Origin: Mytilus edulis | Taxonomy: Eukaryota > Mollusca > Bivalvia > Mytilida > Mytilidae | Assembly: GCF_963676685.1 (NCBI RefSeq) | Contig: NC_092344.1 | Span: forward strand, 100,098,749 to 100,162,748 | Direction: 5' to 3' | Length of the DNA stretch: 64,000 nucleotides | Shown here: in pieces, positions 57,014 to 64,000 of the stretch | Layout: each line of letters opens with the position of its first letter | Numbering within the stretch: position 1 is the stretch's first letter | Notes under the pieces: model-generated | What the model was told of the DNA's origin: nothing | Database searches by the model: none | Seen by the model: the letters and a program-made list of their open reading frames with translations, nothing else | Made by a program: the position numbers and the translations under genes

Positions 57014-60000
57014 CTGTGCCTAACCGATCACCTTTGGGGTATTATAATACCTACAGTGTTACCTGGATAAAAAATTGTCAACACAATTTGTCCATTTAAA
57101 TTATACAATAGGTATTGTGAGAGCTATAATCAACAGGTGGTCATTTAACTACCTGTAGATTTACCTGGTTGTTTAAATTGACAGAGTTAATTTAAATGAC
57201 TGATAGCTAGCTTGCTTTCCTCATGTCCAATGTCCTGAATGGACTATTCTATTTAGGTCTGGGACATTTTACATTTAATACACAATTTGTTCTACTAATA
57301 AAGATAATTATTGTAAAATTTTTGTTTTGCTAACAATCACAAATAAATCGTTGCTGGTAAATCCCACTTTCATAATGAAGAATAAAGCACTGAAACTTCT
57401 ATTCACTAAGCTATTTGTACTTTTTTTGATATATTGAAAATAATTTTTTCACAGTAATTCCAATTGAAGAAGATCCTGAATATTAAATGAAACTTAGCAT
57501 CACTACTATTCCATTTCAGGAATCATATTAAATATAACATGAAAATATATCCCATTAGAAAACACCAAGCCACACATAATTCATCTTGTAGAATAATTCA
57601 CAATTAGATGGGCTATCCAAAAAAATCCATTTCACAAACACTTTAATTCCATATCAGGAATCAGAAACTTAAAATATATCCCACATTAAAACACCATGAA
57701 GCAAACATATTTCTCCATTTTTAGCTCACCTGGCCCGAAGGGCCAAGTGAGCTATTCCCATCACTTTGCGTCCGGCGTCCGTCGTCGTCGTCCGTCGTCC
57801 GTCGTCCGTCGTCGTCGTCCGTCGTCGTTAACTTTTACAAAAATCTTCTCCTCTGAAACTACTGGGCCAAATCAAACCAAACTTGGCCACAATCATCATT
57901 GGGGTATCTAGTTTAAAAAATGTGTGGCGTGACCCGGTCAACCGACCAAGATGGCCGCCACGGCTAAAAATAGAACATAGGGGTAAAATGCAGTTTTTGG
58001 CTTATAACTCAAAAACCAAAGCATTTAGAGCAAATCTGACATGGGGTAAAAATGTTTATCAGGTCAAGATCTATCTCCCCTGAAATTTTCAGATGAATCG
58101 GTCAATCGGTTGTTGGGTTGCTGCCCCTGAATTGGTAATTTTGAGGAAATTTTGCTGTTTTTGGTTATTATCTTGAATATTATTATAGATAGAGATAAAC
58201 TGTAAACAGCAATAATGTTCAGCAAAGTAAGATCTACAAATAAGTCAACATGACCAAAATGGTCAGTTGACCCGTTTAGGAGTTATTGCCCTTTATAGTC
58301 AATTTTTAACCATTTTTCGTTAATTAAAGTAATCTTTTACAAAAATCTTCTCCTCTGAAACTACTGGGCCAAATTAATCCAAACTTGGCCACAATCATCT
58401 TTGGGGTATCTAGTTAAAAAAATGTGTGGCGTGACCCGGTCAACCATCCAAGATGGCCGCCACGGCTAAAAATAGAACAAAGGGGTAAAATGCAGTTTTT
58501 GGGTTATAACTCAAAAACCAAAGCATTTAGAGCAAATCTGACATGGGGTAAAAATGTTAATCAGGTCAAGATCTATCTCCCCTGAAATTTTCAGATGAAT
58601 CGGTCAATCGGTTGTTGGGTTGCTGCCCCTGAATTGGTAATTTTGAGGAAATTTTGCTGTTTTTGGTTATTATCTTGAATATTATTATAGATAGAGATAA
58701 ACTGTAAACAGCAATAATGTTCAGCAAAGTAAGATCTACAAATAAGTCAACATGACCAAAATGGTCAGTTGACCCGTTTAGGAGTTATTGCCCTTTATAG
58801 TCAATTTTTAACCATATTTCGTTAATTAAAGTAATCTTTTACAAAAATCTTCTCCTCTGAAACTACTGGGCCAAATTAATCCAAACTTGGCCACAATCAT
58901 CTTTGGGGTATCTAGTTTAAAAAATGTGTGGCGTGACCCGGTCAACCAACCAAGATGGCCGCCACGGCTAAAAATAGAACAAAGGGGTAAAATGCAGTTT
59001 TTGGCTTATAACTCAAAAACCAAAGCATTTAGAGCAAATCTGACATGGGGTAAAATTGTTCATCAGGTCAAGATCTATCTGCCCTGAAATTTTCAGATGA
59101 ATCGGACAACCCGTTGTTGGGTTGCTGCCCCTGAATTGGTAATTTTAAGGAAATTTTACTGTTTTTAGTTATTATCTTGAATATTATTATAGATAGAGAT
59201 AAACTGTAAACAGCAATAATGTTCAGCAAAGTAAGATTTACAAATAAGTCAACCTGACCCAAATGGTCAGTTGACCCCTTTAGGAGTTATTGCCCTTTAT
59301 AGTCAATTTTTAACCATTTTTCGTAAATCTTAGTTATCTTTTAGAAAAATCTTCTCCTCTGAAACTACTGGGCCAAATTAAACCAAACTTGGCCACAATC
59401 ATCATTGGGGTATCTAGTTTAAAAAATGTGTCCGGTGACCCGGCCAACCAACCAAGATGGCCGCCATGGCTAAAAATAGAACATAGGGGTAAAATGCAGT
59501 TTTTGGCTTATAACTCAAAAACCAAAGCATTTAGAGCAAATCTGCTTGGGGTAAAATTGTTCATCAGGTCAAGATCTATCTGCCCTGAAATTTTCAGATG
59601 AATCGGACAACCCGTTGTTGGGTTGCTGCCCCTGAAATGGTAATTTTAAGAAAATTTTGCTGTTTTTGGTTATTATCTTGAATATTATTATAGATAGAGA
59701 TAAACTGTAACAGCAATATTGTTCAGCAAATTAAGATCTACAAATAAGTCTACATGACCAAAATGGTCAGTTGACCACTTTAGGATTTATTGCCCTTTAT
59801 AGTCAATTTTTAACCATTTTTCATAAATCTTAGTAATCTTTTAGAAAAATCTTCTCCTCTGAAACTACAGGGCCAAATTTAACCAAACTTAGCCATAATC
59901 ATCATTGGGGTATCTAGTTAACAAAATGTGTCCAGTGACTCGGCCAACAAACCAAGATGGCCACCATGGCTAAAAATAGAACATGGGGGTAAAATGCAGT

Positions 60001-62322
60001 TTTTGGCTTATAACTCAAAAACCAAAGCATTAAGAGCAAATCTGACAGGAAGTAAAATTGTTGATCAGGTCACGATCTATCTGCCCATGAATTTTCAGAT
60101 GAATTTGATAATCGGTTGTTAGGTTGCTGCCCCTGAATTGGTTATTTTGAGGAAATTTTGCTGTTTTTGGTTATTATCTTGAATATTATTATAGATAGAG
60201 ATGAATTGTAAACAGCAATAATGTTCAGCAAAGGAAGATCTACAAATAAGTCAACAAGACCAAAATGGTCAGTTGACCCGTTTAGGAGTTATTGCCCTTT
60301 ATAGTCAATCTTCAACCATTTTTCATAAATCTAAGTAATCTTTTACAAAATCTCCACTGAAACTACTAGGCCACAATCATCTTTGGGGTATCTAGTTTGA
60401 AAAATGTGTCCGATGACCTGGCCATTCAACCAAGATGGCCGCCACGGCTAAAAATAGAACATAGGGGTAAAATGCAGTTTTTGGCTTATAACTATGAAAC
60501 CAAAGCATCTAGAGCAAATCTGACAAGAAGTTTAATTGTTAATCAAGTCAATATCTATCTGCCCTGAAATTTTCAGATGAATCGGTCAATCGGTTGTTGG
60601 GTTGCTGCCCCTGAATTGGTAATTTTGAGGAAATTTTGCTGTTTTTGGTTATTATCTTGAATATTATTATAGATAGAGATAAACTGTAAACAGCAATAAT
60701 GTTCAGCAAAGTAAGATCTACAAATAAGTCAACATGACCAAAATGGTCAGTTGACCCGTTTAGGAGTTATGTCCTTTATAGTCAATTTTTAACCATTTTT
60801 CGTAAATTAAAGTAATCTTTTACAAAAATCTTCTCTGAAACTACTGGGCCAAATTAATCCAAACTTGGCCACAATCATCTTTGGGGTATGTAGTTTAAAA
60901 AATGTGTGGCGTGACCCGGTCAACCAACCAAGATGGCCGCCACCGCTAAAAATAGAACATAGGGGTAAAATGCAGTTTTTGGCTTATAACTCAAAAACCA
61001 AAGCATTTTGAGGAAATCTGACATGGGATAAAAATGTTTATCAGGTCAAGATCTATCTGCCCTGAAATTTTCAGATGAATCGGTCAATCGGTTGTTGGGT
61101 TGCTGCCCCTGAATTGGTAATTTTGAGGAAATTTTGCTGTTTTTGGTTATTATCTTGAATATTATTATAGATAGAGATGAATTGTAAACAGCAATAATGT
61201 TCAGCAAAGGAAGATCTACAAATAAGTCAACAAGACCAAAATGGTCAGTTGACCCGTTTAGGAGTTATTGCCCTTTATAGTCAATCTTCAACCATTTTTC
61301 ATAAATCTAAGTAATCTTTTACAAAATCTCCACTGAAACTACTAGGCCACAATCATCTTTGGGGTATCTAGTTTGAAAAATGTGTCCGATGACCTGGCCA
61401 TTCAACCAAGATGGCCGCCACGGCTAAAAATAGAACATAGGGGTAAAATGCAGTTTTTGGCTTATAACTATGAAACCAAAGCATCTAGAGCAAATCTGAC
61501 AAGAAGTTTAATTGTTAATCAAGTCAATATCTATCTGCCCTGAATTTTTCTGATGAATTGGACAACTGGTTGTTGGGTTACTGCCCTCCAATTGGTAATT
61601 TTTAAAGAAATTTTGCCGTTTTTGGTTATCTTGAATACTATTATAGATAGCGATAAACTGTAAACAGCAATAATGTTCAGCAAAGTAAGATCTACAAATA
61701 AGTCAACATGACCTAAATGGTCAATTTACCCCTTAAGGAGTTATTGCCCTTTATAGTTAATTTTTAACAATTTTCATTAATTTGGTAAATTTATGTAAAT
61801 TTTTACCAAATATAGTTCTCTGTTACTAATGGGCAAAGTTCATTATAGATATAATTGTAAGAAGCAAAATCGTTCAGTAAAGTAAGAACTTCAAACACAT
61901 CACCATCACCAAAATACAATTTTGTCATGAATCCATTTGTGTCCTTTGTTTAATATGCACATAGACCAAGGTGAGCGACACAGGCTCTTTAGAGCCTCTA
62001 GTTTATAAACTAAATTCACTGCTTGAATTTCCATCTTCACTGTAAAGAGACACAAAAAGAAATGGCTTAAAATGTCCCATCTCTAAATAGAATAGTCTAT
62101 TCAGGACATTGGTCATGATACATGAGGAAAGCAAGCTAGCTATCAGTCATTTAAATTTTACCTTTTAGTGATTTTTTTTCACTGGGATGTTAAATGACCA
62201 CCTGTTGATGAGCTCTCACAATACCTATCATACAATTTAAATGGACAAGTTGTGTTGACAATTTTTTATCCAGGTAACACTGTAGGTATTATAATACCCC
62301 AAAGGTGATCGGTTAGGCACAG
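57014..62322. mobile_element. 5.3-kb element with ~255-bp terminal inverted repeats and TA target duplication
   Basis: Left end CTGTGCCTAACCGATCACCT... and the right end are identical for the outer 42 bp, and recognisably inverted to about 57272 and 62070. TA flanks both ends (57012-57013, 62323-62324), and the same minisatellite continues on both outer sides in direct orientation, which shows an insertion. No transposase frame is visible. The interior is mostly the tandem-unit element at 57719-62003. Confidence 0.8.
57719..62003 (-). mobile_element. non-autonomous element with ~500-bp tandem units, copy 2
   Basis: Palindrome AGCTCACCTGGCCC-GAA-GGGCCAAGTGAGCT and a GTCGTCGTCCGTCGTCC tract at the left, AGGCTCTTTAGAGCCT at the right: the mirror image of copy 1. 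Eight units; the anchor CTGAAACTACTGGGCC recurs at about 57845, 58346, 58848, 59349, 59850, 60351, 60827 and 61323. Two variant units (60351 and 61323) lie about 972 bp apart and share private changes, marking a recent two-unit duplication. Confidence 0.88.
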
Positions 62323-62808
62323 TAAGTTGTCTGTTGGCAATGCACCCACACATTTGAGACTTATTGTGGCAAAGTACAACACATCTTGATGTATAGTGGC
62401 AATGTAACAACACATCTCAAGTGTTGTGTGGCAATGTAGCAACATATCTTAAGTGTTGTGTGGCAATGTAGCAACATATCTTGATTTTTAATGACAATGT
62501 AACAACACATCGTAGTTTTTGAAGGCAATGTTACAACACATCTTAGTTGTCTAATGGCAATTAAACAACACATGTAGTTGTCTTAATGGCAATATAACAA
62601 CACATCTTAAACCGTTGGCAATGTCACAACACAACCTAGTTGTCTGTTGGCAATGTAACAACAAATCTTAGTTGTCTGTTGGCAATGCAACAACACATAT
62701 AAGAAGTCTGGTGGCAATGAAACAACACATCTTGGTTGTCTGGTGACAATGAAACAACACATCTTAAATGTTAATTGGCAGTGTTGCAACCTTTCTTAGA
62801 TGCTTTGT
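62323..62808 (+). repeat. ~33-bp minisatellite, middle part
   Basis: About 14 units of GGCAATGTAACAACACATCT plus TAGTTGTCTGTT-type spacers. Continues after the next insertion at 63896. Confidence 0.88.
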
Positions 62809-63895
62809 CAGGGTTTCCCCTTGGTCAATTATTTTTTGCCACCTCTTTCCCAAAAATAATATATTTTGCGGCACTTTATTATTTTTTCGCCAAGGAGCAT
62901 AAATATATATTTGGTTTAAGATTTTCCTTCTTTCTCCCCCTCCAAAAACAAAGATATGAGATGATCATTTTCTAATTAATTGTTGTCTATGATTATTCTC
63001 TCAAACTTGTCTTATAGTCTACATTGTACAATGAATAAACACTAAACATTTTCTTTTTAAAAGCAAAATTTGTTTTTAACTTACAAGGGGGGAAATTCAT
63101 TATATTTGGAACAACTTTTCTAAAAGAGGGGTCCACTTACTTTTAATAATAAAGAAGAGATAAGTCCAGGTACATAGCAAATTTTTAGGACACATTTTGA
63201 CCATATATTACCAGATAGATGTATAATACATGAAAAAAAGTTTCTTTATAAAATAATAATATGTGCCCTTCGTACTAAGAAGTGGTTTGAAATTGATATC
63301 TCATTAAGGGGTAGTCATACATTGAAGGGTTACCCTCCTTTGAGTGGTTGTTCCCAACCTTTTGATTATATTTCTTTATAACGACAGTTTTCAATTAAAT
63401 ATATCAAAGTCAATGGATAAAGATTTAAGTCGGAGATTTTTCTTGCTTTTGAACATATTTCATCATAACAAGTTTTCCTTTCTGGACTATCGGTAAAAAG
63501 AAAGAGATGTCAAACGTTTGCTTTGAACACGTACACAGTGGTTAATAAATCCTTTGTGTGACATGTGCAGACGCCATTTAACCATATTATTTTGTCAAAC
63601 AATGTAATCAACACCTTTATTAATTAGTCCTTTGTAGACGACAGCTATAAAATGCAATCAGCTGATTATTGATTTTCTGTTTAAAAAATCTTAACGAGTT
63701 CAAGGTCAATACCGAGTATTGTCTGATCAGGTAAAGTCTGATAAATCAAAAAAAATAAAATAAACAAGATGGATGCAATTAAATCGTTAAATATATTTCT
63801 TTCCACAAATTCTTTCGCAAATGATGAATTTTAATCGCCGCAATTATTATTTTTTCGCAAAAAGCGAAAAATGGCGACCGCCAGCCAAAACCCTG
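62809..63895. mobile_element. ~1.09-kb insertion with CAGGGTTT ends
   Basis: Begins CAGGGTTTCCCC and ends AAAACCCTG (short inverted ends, hAT-like), interrupting the minisatellite. A clear 8-bp duplication is not visible. The interior includes the relative of the 22800-23330 repeat and TTTTTTCGC-rich ends. Confidence 0.6.
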
Positions 63896-64000
63896 CTTAG
63901 TGATAAAGAAACAACACATTTAAGTTATCTGGTGTCAATGCAAAAAAACATTTAAGTTGTCTGGAGGGAATGTAACAATACATCTAAGATGTTTTATGGC
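63896..64000 (+). repeat. ~33-bp minisatellite, right part, running off the window
   Basis: AACAACACATTTAAGTTATC, TGGTGTCAATGC and GGAATGTAACAATACATCTA continue the array. Confidence 0.8.

Noticed and set aside
57696..60122. Recurring ~66-codon frame (KMQFLAYNSKTKAFRANL) in the ~500-bp units
   Set aside because: It recurs because the units are near-identical. Some units break or shift it, and it resembles no protein family. The same applies to minus frames at 11326-12624.
62361..62789. Cys-rich minus-strand frames (CCYIATQHLRCVVTLP type)
   Set aside because: A read-through of the ~33-bp minisatellite whose period happens to stay open.
62323..62808. CRISPR-like regular direct repeats
   Set aside because: Degenerate head-to-tail minisatellite units without unique spacers, in a clearly eukaryotic window.

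Overview
The window is AT-rich, intron-rich animal DNA packed with short mobile elements. Several sequence families are ones I recognise from marine mussels: the retroelement tail ending in GGGTTGTTGTCTC (minus strand, 21.3-22.2 kb), the elements with the terminal palindrome CTCACCTGGCCCGAAGGGCC, and the AGGTCAAGGTC tandem elements. A bivalve, most likely Mytilus, is the best guess; this rests on recall, not on a search.

Three genes are supported. (1) Minus strand, 17559 to 6550: a complete seven-exon gene for a 275-residue R3HDM4-like protein (R3H domain, Arg225-x3-His229). All six junctions have GT/AG ends and matching phase. (2) Plus strand, 36442 to 51906: a twelve-exon CLIP4-like gene with an N-terminal region, ankyrin repeats and three CAP-Gly domains, each with GKNDG. 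(3) Plus strand, 45944 to 46351: an intronless gene for a 135-residue protein with a charged helical half and a very acidic tail, lying inside CLIP4 intron 6. Its 3' side carries a 6-bp stem with a 4-base loop 32 bases after the stop and a CAAAAAGAG purine element further on. That is the layout of a replication-dependent histone mRNA end, although the protein is not a histone.

Two further features of the CLIP4 gene stand out. Exon 6 ends in twelve in-frame 54-bp units, and every unit contains the same CAG|GTAAC donor, so one exon offers twelve phase-equivalent 5' splice sites. Intron 4 holds about 3 kb of ~92-bp satellite in two blocks of opposite orientation.

The 17.6-36.4 kb interval and the ends of the window hold no gene I can support. 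They contain four TTAA-flanked inverted-repeat elements (2.7, 6.9, 14.7 and 32.2 kb), two TTA-flanked PIF/Harbinger-like elements (26.5 and 30.1 kb), two neighbouring elements whose ends are iterated short motifs (19.0 and 20.0 kb), a truncated retroelement (21.3 kb), and a 5.3-kb element at 57.0-62.3 kb with ~255-bp inverted ends enclosing eight ~500-bp tandem units. The last one sits inside a ~33-bp minisatellite that a second insertion (62.8-63.9 kb) also splits. The three genes share no obvious pathway; the only physical link is the nesting of the histone-end gene inside CLIP4.
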